This document shows positions 1 through 8,355 of a stretch of DNA of 64,000 nt, piece by piece. Origin of the DNA: Dyadobacter sp. CECT 9275 (GTDB taxonomy: Bacteria > Bacteroidota > Bacteroidia > Cytophagales > Spirosomataceae); contig NZ_CAJRAF010000002.1 of assembly GCF_907164905.1 (NCBI RefSeq), forward strand, positions 3,286,001 to 3,350,000, in the 5' to 3' direction. The position numbers and the translations under genes were made by a program. How positions within the stretch are numbered: position 1 is the first letter of the stretch; the number at the start of each line of letters is the position of its first letter. The notes below the pieces were generated by a model. It was given only the letters and a program-made list of their open reading frames with translations, had not been told where the DNA came from and ran no database searches.

Positions 1-723
1 AATACCACTCCAGCCAAAGTTTTCATACTTACCCGTATTTTCAGGAATGTAGGGCACAAAGTTTTCAGGATTAATGTGGCTCCATCCCAGGGATATAAAG
101 ATGAGTACGACAGCTACTTTAATGACCACCAGAAAGTTGTTCAGAAAAGCTGAGCCCTGCGTTCCTCTCATCAAAAGCAACGACAACAGACATACGACCA
201 GAATCGCAGGCAGGTTTACAATACCGTTATCGATGATCGTACCATCGCTCAGTTTTACTACTTCAAAGGGCGAACAAACCAGCTGGGCCGGAAGGTGAAT
301 ACCAAATTTGCTCAGAAACTCAAGGAGATACCTGGACCAGCTCACCGACACCGTTGCTGCACCCAGCGCATATTCAAGCACCAGATCCCAGCCGATGATC
401 CAGGCTACAAATTCTCCCATAGTCGCATAGGAGTAAGTGTAAGCACTACCGGCAATAGGTATCATAGATGCAAACTCTGCATAACACAACCCTGCAAAAC
501 CACAACCCACAGCAGCAAGAATAAAAGAAATGGTAACCGCTGGCCCCGAGTGTTCAGCGGCTGCAATACCTGTTAACGAAAAAAGACCCGCGCCGATAAT
601 TGCCCCGATTCCCAACGCAACCAGGCTAGCGGAACTTAAAGAACGTTTCAACTGATTTCCTTCGCCTGAGGATTCCAGCAACAATTTTTCAATTGGCTTC
701 TTTATCCAAAGTTGATTTGCCAT
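1..723 (-). CDS. APC-family amino acid permease, 3' end cut by window edge
   Basis: The reverse strand is open from an ATG at 721-723 to the window edge, giving 241 residues without a stop; the C-terminal half lies outside. After a short cytoplasmic N-terminus the protein has the first-helix signature of the APC amino-acid permeases (SLVALGIGAIIGAGLFSLTG), followed by further hydrophobic helices and the family-typical segment AGSAYTYSYATMGEFVAWIIGW. It should be an inner-membrane transporter taking up amino acids by cation symport or exchange. Cationic amino acid transporters (YfnA/CAT-like) fit best, but the specificity is not readable here. It follows secDF on the same strand, separated by a strong terminator, so it probably has its own promoter. 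Confidence 0.88.
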   Translation of the reverse strand, partial: MANQLWIKKPIEKLLLESSGEGNQLKRSLSSASLVALGIGAIIGAGLFSLTGIAAAEHSGPAVTISFILAAVGCGFAGLCYAEFASMIPIAGSAYTYSYATMGEFVAWIIGWDLVLEYALGAATVSVSWSRYLLEFLSKFGIHLPAQLVCSPFEVVKLSDGTIIDNGIVNLPAILVVCLLSLLLMRGTQGSAFLNNFLVVIKVAVVLIFISLGWSHINPENFVPYIPENTGKYENFGWSGI

Positions 724-804
724 AGAGAGTTATTTATTATAGAGATGATTCCATTATTTCATAAAACTAAAATAAAATTCGCTAACAAAGCATTCTGGTA
801 GAAT

Positions 805-839
805 AAAAAAGGGAAAGCCTGGTAAGCTTTCCCTTTTTT
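805..839 (-). terminator. Rho-independent terminator of secDF
   Basis: Arms gggaaagc (811-818) and gctttccc (826-833) enclose a 7-base loop and are extended by A6 and T6 tracts on the two sides. The hairpin starts 9 bases past the secDF stop. It is symmetric, so it could act on either strand. Confidence 0.85.
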
Positions 840-847
840 ATTTCTTT

Positions 848-3820
848 CTATGCCTTCATTTTCTTTCCAGCCGTTTCCGTCACCGCAGGAGCCGCTGCCA
901 TTTTCTTGTTATCACGCTGCAGAAGGTCTACCACGATTGGCGCAGCAACAAAAAGCGAAGAATAGGTACCTACGATTACACCCAGCAACATACAGAATGT
1001 AAATCCACGGATCACTTCCCCGCCAAACACGATCAGTACCAAAAGTACCAGAATCACCGAGATACCTGTTACGGCCGTACGGCTCAGGGTACTGTTCAAT
1101 GCGTTGTTGATGACGGTTGGCAGGCTTTCGTTTTTCGCTTTGTCCTGGCTCAGGTAATCCCTGATCCGGTCATAAATCACCACCGTATCATTCATGGAAT
1201 AACCGATCATCGTCAGGATTGCTCCGATAAAAGCCTGGTCAATATCCAGTGAGAAAGGCAGGATACCGTTGAACAGAGAATAAATGGCCAGGATAATGAC
1301 CACGTCGTGGAACAGTGACATCACCGCACCGTAGCTAAATGCCAGTCTTTTAAAACGGATAAAGATATACGCAAAGTTAGCAGCAAGAGCCAGGAGAATT
1401 GCATACACGGCAGAAATCATGGTATCATAAGCCATTGTAGGACCTACTTTGCTGTAACTTACGATTTTGGCCTTATTGTCTTTCATTTTGGAAGCACCTT
1501 CCAGTACCTTGGCCTGAGCCTGCTGGTCTGCATCCGGAGAAGTATTATCAATCAGATAGGCCGTTGTAATCTTTACCTGATCTGACCCGCCAAAAGTTTT
1601 TACTTCGGGGGTTGATTCCAGCGCATCGCTCAAAGCAGAACGCAGTTGGTCTGTCTCTACCGCTTTTTCAAAACGCACAACGTAAGAACGTCCTCCTTTG
1701 AAATCAATACCCAGCCCAAATCCTTTAAAAATAAAGGAACCGATCCCAATCACGATGATCACGGTTGAAATAATGTAAAAACGGCGTCTCTGGGATACAA
1801 AATCAAAATGGTTATCCTTAAACCAGTTTTTGGTAAGAGCCGAATAAAACGCAAATGTTTTGCCTTTCGCTACCTGTGCCTCAAGGAATAAACGAGTAAT
1901 GAAAATAGCAGAAAAAAGCGAGGTGACCAAACCGATTACCAGCGTGGTGGCAAAACCCAGAACCAGCCCTGTTCCGAAAATCCAGAGAATAACCCCTGTT
2001 AAAAGTGTAGTTACGTTGGAGTCAATGATGGCGGTCAGCGAATGTTTAAAACCATCGGTCACAGCGAGTTTGAAAGGTTTACCCTCATTAATCTCAGCTT
2101 TAATCCCTTCATAAATGAGTACGTTTGCATCCACGGCCATACCAATGGTCAGTACGATACCTGCAATACCTGACAGTGTTAATACAAAGCTCATCGAAGC
2201 CATTACCCCCAAAAGAAGGAACAGGTTCATCAAAAGGGTAATATCTGCGATCCAGCCTGCACGCGCATAATAGGCAACCATGAAAACCAGAACGATGATC
2301 AGACCCACAATCGAAGATACCACACCGTCCCGGATAGCCTCTGCTCCAAGGGTGGAACCAACTACAGCTTCTTCAACGATATTGGTGGGGGCGGGTAACT
2401 TACCCGCCTTCAATACGTTGGACATATCTTTTGTTTCTTCCACCGTGAAATTACCTGTAATACTTGAGTTTCCGTTTGGAATCTCGCCCTGTACGGTCGG
2501 AGCAGTATAAACCAGGTTGTCAATAATAATAGCTACAGGGCGGTTGATACTTCTGGCAGTTAACGAGCGCCATTTACGAGCTCCTTCACCGTTCATACGC
2601 ATGGTTACTTCCGGACGTCCGCGGTCGTCGTAGTCGTGATTAGCATCAACGATCACATCACCTTCCATGGCAGCCTGGCCACCTTGTTTTTTGATAAAAT
2701 ATAACGGGAGAATTAATTGTCCGTTTGCGGCTTCAGTACCTTTACGATCCCACATGAATACCAGATCGGCAGGAAAAAGCGTACGCACTTCCGGACGTGC
2801 CAGTATTTTATTAGCTCTTGCGGTATCTTTCAGATATACCCCCAAACCTTGCGGCATTGGAACAAAAAGGCTGGTGAGGGCTGCACTTTGAGCCGCAATA
2901 GCTGAACTATCCTTTTTGGTAGAATCGCTTTTTTGCGCAAGCTGTTCCGCCAAGCTGGTAGCTGCCGCTTTTTTGGTTGTATCAGCTGCCGTAGCCGGCG
3001 CTGCAGAAGCGGTTGCTTTCGCAGCTGCTTTCTGGCTTGCCTCCTCTTTGGAAAGAAATGCACCTAATCCTTCAATGGCAGGGGCCAGTTCGTTGGTCAG
3101 ATATACCTCGCAGAACTCAAGTTTTGCAGCACCCGATAATAGGCGACGTACACGCTCAGGGTTTTCTACACCCGGTAATTCCACCAGAATACGGTTGGTA
3201 TTGGGCAAGCGCTGAATGTTGGGGTTGGTCACACCAAACTTGTCAATACGTGCCTGTGTGATCTGAAACGCACGGTCAATGGCTCCGCTTACTTCTGTTT
3301 TCAACATTTTGGTCACCTCCGAGTCAGACGAATTGCTGCTGATCTTTCCGCGGTTTGCACTGGTTGAAAAAACACTCGCCAGGCTGGTATTGGGCGCTGC
3401 TTCTTTGTAAGCCTTCACGAACAAGTCAACATAAGAGCTGCTGCTGGACTTCTGTGCTTCGCTTGCATCTTTTATGGCCTTCTGGAAAGCAGCACTGCGG
3501 GCGTTTCCACCTGCCATCCCTTTCAGGATATCCACTGGTGACACTTCAAGTACCACGTGCATACCTCCTTGCAGGTCGAGCCCCAAGGTAAGTTCACGTT
3601 CCATTACTTCCTGCAGGGTTTGGCCCAGGTAAACATCTTCACGCCAGAGCGAATCAATGTAAGCCTGCTTTTTAGCCTGGTCTACCTGGCCATTAGCATT
3701 GGTAGCATACGCCTCCGCTTTCCCTTTGATATTTCTGGATACAAAGGTGAAAGAAAGGTAATAGATACTGATAAGGGCAAACACAATGGTTAAGCCGATT
3801 ATTCCATTCTTATTAGTCAT
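848..3820 (-). CDS. secDF: Fused protein translocase subunit SecDF
   Basis: The 990-residue product joins SecD and SecF in one chain, the usual arrangement in Bacteroidota. It drives proton-motive-force-dependent late steps of Sec export in the inner membrane. The SecD half has an N-terminal helix, the LTLGLDLQGGMHVVLEV segment, a large periplasmic domain and a six-helix block with the GMAVDANVLIYEGIKAE signature. The SecF half restarts near residue 640 with GLGIDFKGGRSYVVRF and carries GYSMNDTVVIYDRIRD. An Ala/Lys/Ser/Thr-rich stretch at about residues 255-315 interrupts the first periplasmic domain and is probably a flexible insertion. The ATG at 3818-3820 sits directly before the first membrane helix. 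Confidence 0.97.
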   Translation of the reverse strand: MTNKNGIIGLTIVFALISIYYLSFTFVSRNIKGKAEAYATNANGQVDQAKKQAYIDSLWREDVYLGQTLQEVMERELTLGLDLQGGMHVVLEVSPVDILKGMAGGNARSAAFQKAIKDASEAQKSSSSSYVDLFVKAYKEAAPNTSLASVFSTSANRGKISSNSSDSEVTKMLKTEVSGAIDRAFQITQARIDKFGVTNPNIQRLPNTNRILVELPGVENPERVRRLLSGAAKLEFCEVYLTNELAPAIEGLGAFLSKEEASQKAAAKATASAAPATAADTTKKAAATSLAEQLAQKSDSTKKDSSAIAAQSAALTSLFVPMPQGLGVYLKDTARANKILARPEVRTLFPADLVFMWDRKGTEAANGQLILPLYFIKKQGGQAAMEGDVIVDANHDYDDRGRPEVTMRMNGEGARKWRSLTARSINRPVAIIIDNLVYTAPTVQGEIPNGNSSITGNFTVEETKDMSNVLKAGKLPAPTNIVEEAVVGSTLGAEAIRDGVVSSIVGLIIVLVFMVAYYARAGWIADITLLMNLFLLLGVMASMSFVLTLSGIAGIVLTIGMAVDANVLIYEGIKAEINEGKPFKLAVTDGFKHSLTAIIDSNVTTLLTGVILWIFGTGLVLGFATTLVIGLVTSLFSAIFITRLFLEAQVAKGKTFAFYSALTKNWFKDNHFDFVSQRRRFYIISTVIIVIGIGSFIFKGFGLGIDFKGGRSYVVRFEKAVETDQLRSALSDALESTPEVKTFGGSDQVKITTAYLIDNTSPDADQQAQAKVLEGASKMKDNKAKIVSYSKVGPTMAYDTMISAVYAILLALAANFAYIFIRFKRLAFSYGAVMSLFHDVVIILAIYSLFNGILPFSLDIDQAFIGAILTMIGYSMNDTVVIYDRIRDYLSQDKAKNESLPTVINNALNSTLSRTAVTGISVILVLLVLIVFGGEVIRGFTFCMLLGVIVGTYSSLFVAAPIVVDLLQRDNKKMAAAPAVTETAGKKMKA

Positions 3821-3992
3821 TGGGTAATTATAAAAGTTATTACTGAATTCATTATCAATTATTTAAATTTTCATTACAGTCTGTTAAACTGAAATTAAAA
3901 ACCATAAATAAAAAGCGGGTTAAATCCCTTGGAGAAGCAAATCAATGCAATTTTCGCGTCTGCATACCGCAAACCAAAAACCGCCAACCCGA

Positions 3993-4382
3993 TTAGGGGG
4001 CGTTGGTGACTATGTAGGAGCCAAATATCCTGCAGAAGGAAGAAACCAGAAAATACGGTTCCTCAAAAGTAATGAAGGCAGCAGCCGGATCTGAAATTAA
4101 TTGCCACAACGGCTCCGGCAAAATATAAAATCCCTGAAAAAAATCGAAGGAAAGTGCCGGTGTAATGACGGCATCCAGTGATAATGAACTGATAACGGCG
4201 CCCTGGCTTCCCTTTTCACCAGAAGCATCTCCTGCATCCGAAGCATGGAAATCAGGCCCGGAAACCTGTTTTTCCTGACCATAAACTTCCTTTAAAGACC
4301 ATGTTTTTACTCCAGCTACCATTAAAAGCATGGTTGCCATGAGTAAAGTGATGGTTCTATTCATTAAAGTTTGGGCCTTCAC
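3993..4382 (-). CDS. Small exported protein of unknown function
   Basis: A 129-residue frame with a hydrophobic segment near the N-terminus (about residues 9-27), consistent with a signal peptide or anchor. A second ATG at 4364 gives a slightly shorter start just before this segment and is equally possible. The rest has an acidic and glycine-rich stretch followed by aromatic-rich segments. No family is recognised. It lies alone between secDF and a divergent histidine kinase gene, and the frame is uninterrupted over its whole length. It is probably a lineage-specific envelope protein; a spurious frame cannot be excluded. Confidence 0.5.
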   Translation of the reverse strand: MKAQTLMNRTITLLMATMLLMVAGVKTWSLKEVYGQEKQVSGPDFHASDAGDASGEKGSQGAVISSLSLDAVITPALSFDFFQGFYILPEPLWQLISDPAAAFITFEEPYFLVSSFCRIFGSYIVTNAP

Positions 4383-4667
4383 TGATCTGATTTAGGTTTC
4401 AAATGAACGGCAAATTTTAAAGTAAAATATTACAATCGCAAATGGATTTTTTATAAAGACCTGGTTTTGAAGAAATATTAAGAAAATATTGCGGTCCGTC
4501 CGTAAGCTTACTGCGAGCGGGCTGGCTTTCAGTAGAATCCCTGAGCATTTGTTTCCGATATAAAAACGGTATAATCATGAGGAAAATACCCTTTCATATT
4601 CATACATGCATTCCTTATCTTTATTCTCTCAAGGACGGACCCCTATAAAAGGAAATAATAACCCACC

Positions 4668-6074
4668 ATGCATTTTGTGCTAAACTATTACAGCCTGCGT
4701 CTTTTCTTTGACGGAATGCTGGTCATGATGCTGTTTTACGTACTCATCACCTATTACTGGCAAAGAAAACGTGTGCTCATTTTTTACGCACTTTACATCA
4801 TTTCCATGCTCGTATACATGACGCTGGATGATACCTTCTACTATCATTTTGACAATGATTCTCCCAAAAACATTGTAGATGCCTACGATTTTGCACTGGG
4901 TACGTCTCAATATCTTTCGCTTTACCTGTATGGGCAGTTTGCGATACTCTTCATGGACCTGCGCGACAACGATCCACTTTGTGTCCGCATTATCGGTGCC
5001 ATCGCGGTATTGTCAGTAGTGAGTGTGGCTATGGATTTCTATTATTTTTTTGTCAACAACAATATAGATCATTACATTTTTGAACGCTGCAAGGAAGTAT
5101 TAAGATATGTTTTTGCTGCACTTGGCCTGGCGGTTATCTACAGGGTCCTACGCCTGAGAACCCGCGTGGTTTCATTCTTCGTGCTGGGCACCATGTGTTA
5201 TATCACCGGAATGATCGTTGCCATTTTTCTGCTAAAACTGGATTCCTGGACTGCCAGGGATATCAGTAAACCGTTTTCCTTTCCCATGATTCCTACGGAA
5301 ATTGGAATGATACTGGAAACCATCTGTTTTACGATAGGTATCTCCTGGATCAACCGACGTACGGAGATGGAAAAATTCCAATACCACGAAGAACTGATCG
5401 GTCAGCTTCGGCAAAACGAGGAAAAGCAGCTGAAACTTCAGTTGATCCGGAATGATATTGCCCGCGACCTGCACGATGAAATAGGTTCTGACGTTAGTGG
5501 GATCAAGCTCTTAAGCACGGTGGCTTCCAGGCAAATTGAAAGTGAACCACAGGAGGCCCGATCAACCCTTAAAATGATCGGAGACCGGGCTAATATCATT
5601 ATGTCAGCAATGCGCGAGATTGTCTGGAGCCTGAACTCTGACCCGGAATCTGAGGATACCCTTAGTCTTCGCCTGATGGAAACCACCGAGTATGTATTCC
5701 GCCCCAGTAACCTTACCGTGCACACAGATATCCCTGAATCCATACCGCTGTGGTCCATGCTTCCGCATTATCGACGCGACCTGTTACTGATTTACAAGGA
5801 GGCTCTGCACAATGTGGTGAAACATGCCAGCGCCGAAAATGTATATATTCATGTAGGCATATCCCCTGATTACCTTGAGCTGAGCATCAAAGACGATGGT
5901 GTGGGTTTCGACAGCAGTCTGAAACAGCTTGGTAACGGATTAAAAAATATCCAGCAGCGCACAAGCAAATTGAATGGGGAAGTCCGGATAACGTCCGCTC
6001 CCGGCCAGGGAACACGGCTCTCCATTCGTTTTCCTGTAACAACGGATATTCCGGTGAACAATCCCGCTCACTGA
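4668..6074 (+). CDS. Membrane sensor histidine kinase, HisKA_3 (NarL-partner) type
   Basis: 468 residues. The N-terminal 230 residues hold about seven hydrophobic segments, similar in layout to 7TM sensor modules. A short coiled-coil linker leads to a HisKA_3 dimerisation domain whose phosphoacceptor is His269 in ARDLHDEIGS. The HATPase_c domain follows, with the N-box around HNVVKHAS and the G-boxes DDGVGFD and GNGLKNIQQR. Such kinases normally phosphorylate a LuxR/NarL-type regulator, but none is adjacent: the next gene is convergent. The partner must be elsewhere, or beyond the window. The signal sensed is unknown. Confidence 0.9.
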   Translation: MHFVLNYYSLRLFFDGMLVMMLFYVLITYYWQRKRVLIFYALYIISMLVYMTLDDTFYYHFDNDSPKNIVDAYDFALGTSQYLSLYLYGQFAILFMDLRDNDPLCVRIIGAIAVLSVVSVAMDFYYFFVNNNIDHYIFERCKEVLRYVFAALGLAVIYRVLRLRTRVVSFFVLGTMCYITGMIVAIFLLKLDSWTARDISKPFSFPMIPTEIGMILETICFTIGISWINRRTEMEKFQYHEELIGQLRQNEEKQLKLQLIRNDIARDLHDEIGSDVSGIKLLSTVASRQIESEPQEARSTLKMIGDRANIIMSAMREIVWSLNSDPESEDTLSLRLMETTEYVFRPSNLTVHTDIPESIPLWSMLPHYRRDLLLIYKEALHNVVKHASAENVYIHVGISPDYLELSIKDDGVGFDSSLKQLGNGLKNIQQRTSKLNGEVRITSAPGQGTRLSIRFPVTTDIPVNNPAH

Positions 6075-6087
6075 TAGGGAGGACAGG

Positions 6088-7206
6088 TCAGTTTAACCTG
6101 CCGTATTTCTTCATAATCTGGAGTACCTGGTCTTCCGGTAACTCTTCCACTTTACTTCCATTGAAACCTGTTGACGTTTTGGCCATAAAAAGTGAATTGA
6201 TAATCGCTTCTTCGGTAGCTTCAATCACAGCCATAAACAAAGGAGAAACATAATCATTATGCAGCAAGGTAGCTCCGCTGGTTGCCTGTTGGGTTTCATG
6301 TAAAACCCGGTTGACAGTGGAAAACGCCAGTACATAGTCTCCGCTTCCGTTTTCAGCAATACCGCCTGTTTTTCCAAGCCCGAGCATGGCCCTTTTGGCG
6401 AGCCTTTTCAGGTTACGCGCGTCCAGCGGTGCATCCGTCGCTACCACAATCATGCAGGAACCCGCCGCCGACTTGTCCAGATTATCCTTGAACGCATATT
6501 TCCCTAGCACTTCTCCAACCGGCACACCGTCCACCTGCAGCACTCCCCCAAAGTTGGACTGCACCAGTACGCCAACCGTATACCCTCCCAGATTCTGCGG
6601 CAGCTTCCTTGATGAGGTACCTATGCCCCCTTTCCATCCAAAACAAACGGTACCTGTGCCCGCACCCACGTTTCCTTCTTCCACTTTTCCGTCAGACGCT
6701 TGCGCGAGCGCATTTAATACATGTTCCTTTTTTATGTAGCGTCCGCGGATATCATTGAGTGTACCATCATTGGTTTCGCCCACCACGGCATTAACAGATC
6801 TCACATTTTCGTTACCGCCCTGTCCAAGCGTCCAGTCGATCAGTCCGTCGGCGGCGGTTGGTACACTCAGGGTATTCGTAAGAACAATGGGGGTTTCCAT
6901 TGTGCCGAGTTCTTCTATCTGTGTTGAACCGGTCAGTTTTCCAAAACCGTTTCCGACATATACGGCGGCGGGGACTTTTTGCTGAAAAATGTTCCCTCCG
7001 TGCTGTAAAATTGCAGTGACGCCGGTCCGCACGTCTGCTCCTTCATAGAGGGTTATCTGCCCCACCCTCACCCCTTCCACATCGGTGATGGCATTGCCTG
7101 CTCCCGTCGGGAGTACACCTATCTTTATTCCCGCTTCCCTGGGACGTTGCTGCGCCATAACCAGGTAGGGTAAGCTGCTTAACAACAATATACTTAACAC
7201 TTTCAT
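6088..7206 (-). CDS. P1 (S58, DmpA-like) family peptidase, exported
   Basis: The open frame extends to 7299, but the ATG at 7204-7206 starts directly with a signal peptide (MKVLSILLLSSLPYLVMAQQ), so it is preferred. The mature part begins with GIKIGVLPTGAGNAITDVEGVRVG, typical of the DmpA/BapA aminopeptidase family. The expected autoproteolytic site is the Gly-Ser bond in GSGDYVLAFST, with Ser288 (numbered from the chosen start) as the N-terminal nucleophile of the beta subunit. Family members release N-terminal amino acids or cleave beta-peptides; the substrate here is unknown. Export would place it in the periplasm. It is convergent with the upstream kinase, with only 13 bases between the stops. 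Confidence 0.88.
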   Translation of the reverse strand: MKVLSILLLSSLPYLVMAQQRPREAGIKIGVLPTGAGNAITDVEGVRVGQITLYEGADVRTGVTAILQHGGNIFQQKVPAAVYVGNGFGKLTGSTQIEELGTMETPIVLTNTLSVPTAADGLIDWTLGQGGNENVRSVNAVVGETNDGTLNDIRGRYIKKEHVLNALAQASDGKVEEGNVGAGTGTVCFGWKGGIGTSSRKLPQNLGGYTVGVLVQSNFGGVLQVDGVPVGEVLGKYAFKDNLDKSAAGSCMIVVATDAPLDARNLKRLAKRAMLGLGKTGGIAENGSGDYVLAFSTVNRVLHETQQATSGATLLHNDYVSPLFMAVIEATEEAIINSLFMAKTSTGFNGSKVEELPEDQVLQIMKKYGRLN

Positions 7207-7303
7207 GAAGGAGCGTTTTTTGCAGCGAAAAAACGAAAAGTTTGATAAATTATTCACATAACGAAAGCCCGAGGAATAAAATATTTTACCCTGAAACAAA
7301 AAA

Positions 7304-7340
7304 CCGGCATTCCCCTGAGATGTGGTCAGGAAAATGCCGG
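7304..7340 (-). terminator. Terminator after the DUF4249 gene
   Basis: Arms ccggcatt (7304-7311) and aatgccgg (7333-7340) with an inner cctga/tcagg pairing. Read on the minus strand it is followed by a T6 run. It lies about 20 bases past the DUF4249 stop and closes the TonB-receptor operon. Confidence 0.8.
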
Positions 7341-7361
7341 AAAAGGCCCTTATTTTCTTGA

Positions 7362-8291
7362 TCAGTCTTCTTCCGGACGTGCTTTGGCCGGATCAATCAC
7401 CGTTTCCTTCCGGCTCACGGCAGAGGCTCCAAAGTACCCCAGGGCTTTGGGGCCGTTGGCATTCGTATTCACCACGTTGGACTTGATATTAGAGTTAGGC
7501 GTGGCAAACAACCCTCCGTTACTGGCCTGCTCCCGTACCAGTTTCAAAAACTCAAATGCCTCATTGGTAATGCTGTGTAATTCCACCCCAACTGAATTTC
7601 CGGCGGAATAAAGTGAATCTACCGTAATCGACTGCCGCAGGGGAAGTATAAATATAAGCCCGTCCGAAGGTGCCCCTGACCCGAAAGCCGCATCGTACGC
7701 AATAGAAATATTCACCGGATTGTTTGCACTTACTTTCCCGCTCACCACCGGCTTAATCCAGTAGGTATCTCCTTCTCCTACGAAATCACGTGCGTAAAAT
7801 TCAGCAATAAATCCTTTTTTGGGACCTTTATCCGGCTCAAAGGGGTAGGTTTCGTGCTGGTATACCACCGAATCCACGGTTGGTACCCGTTTGATCTGGT
7901 TAAAAGCCGTATAGGTATCATCCCCATTTTTGATGCTAAGGGTGTAGGTTCTTCCAATATGCCCCAGGGTATCCGCACCATTCCAGACATACTTCCCGTC
8001 GGCACCACTGTAGGGAAATTCATATTTGTTTCCTAGATTGTCCGTGACAGTAACCTCTGCGTTTAGAACAGGCTTCGCCGCACCATTATCAAAATAATCT
8101 GCTGACCACGTCAGGCGGATCGTCTGTGCGCCGGGCTGGTTGGTAATCCAGCCATCCACAACCATCTGGGAAGGGCCATTGGCTGTTTTCAGATCGATTA
8201 CATCTTCGCAACTCATGAGCGACATCAATGTGGATAACAATACGAGACTGTAAACCAACGATTTAAATATATTTTGAATAACCATTTTCAT
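7362..8291 (-). CDS. DUF4249 outer-membrane-associated lipoprotein
   Basis: 309 residues with a signal peptide ending in a lipobox (TLMSLMSCEDV). The mature start (CEDVIDL, then MVVDGWITNQPG) matches the DUF4249 family of Bacteroidota. Members are almost always encoded next to a TonB-dependent receptor and are presumed to be its surface or periplasmic accessory; no biochemical role is established. Here it follows the receptor gene at 8356 by 64 bases on the same strand, so co-transcription is likely. A terminator lies just downstream. Confidence 0.88.
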   Translation of the reverse strand: MKMVIQNIFKSLVYSLVLLSTLMSLMSCEDVIDLKTANGPSQMVVDGWITNQPGAQTIRLTWSADYFDNGAAKPVLNAEVTVTDNLGNKYEFPYSGADGKYVWNGADTLGHIGRTYTLSIKNGDDTYTAFNQIKRVPTVDSVVYQHETYPFEPDKGPKKGFIAEFYARDFVGEGDTYWIKPVVSGKVSANNPVNISIAYDAAFGSGAPSDGLIFILPLRQSITVDSLYSAGNSVGVELHSITNEAFEFLKLVREQASNGGLFATPNSNIKSNVVNTNANGPKALGYFGASAVSRKETVIDPAKARPEED

Positions 8292-8355
8292 GTGATAGTT
8301 TCTGAATAAATGACTGGTTTTTCGCTTGTGACAAACAGGCGATCTGGTGAGTCGA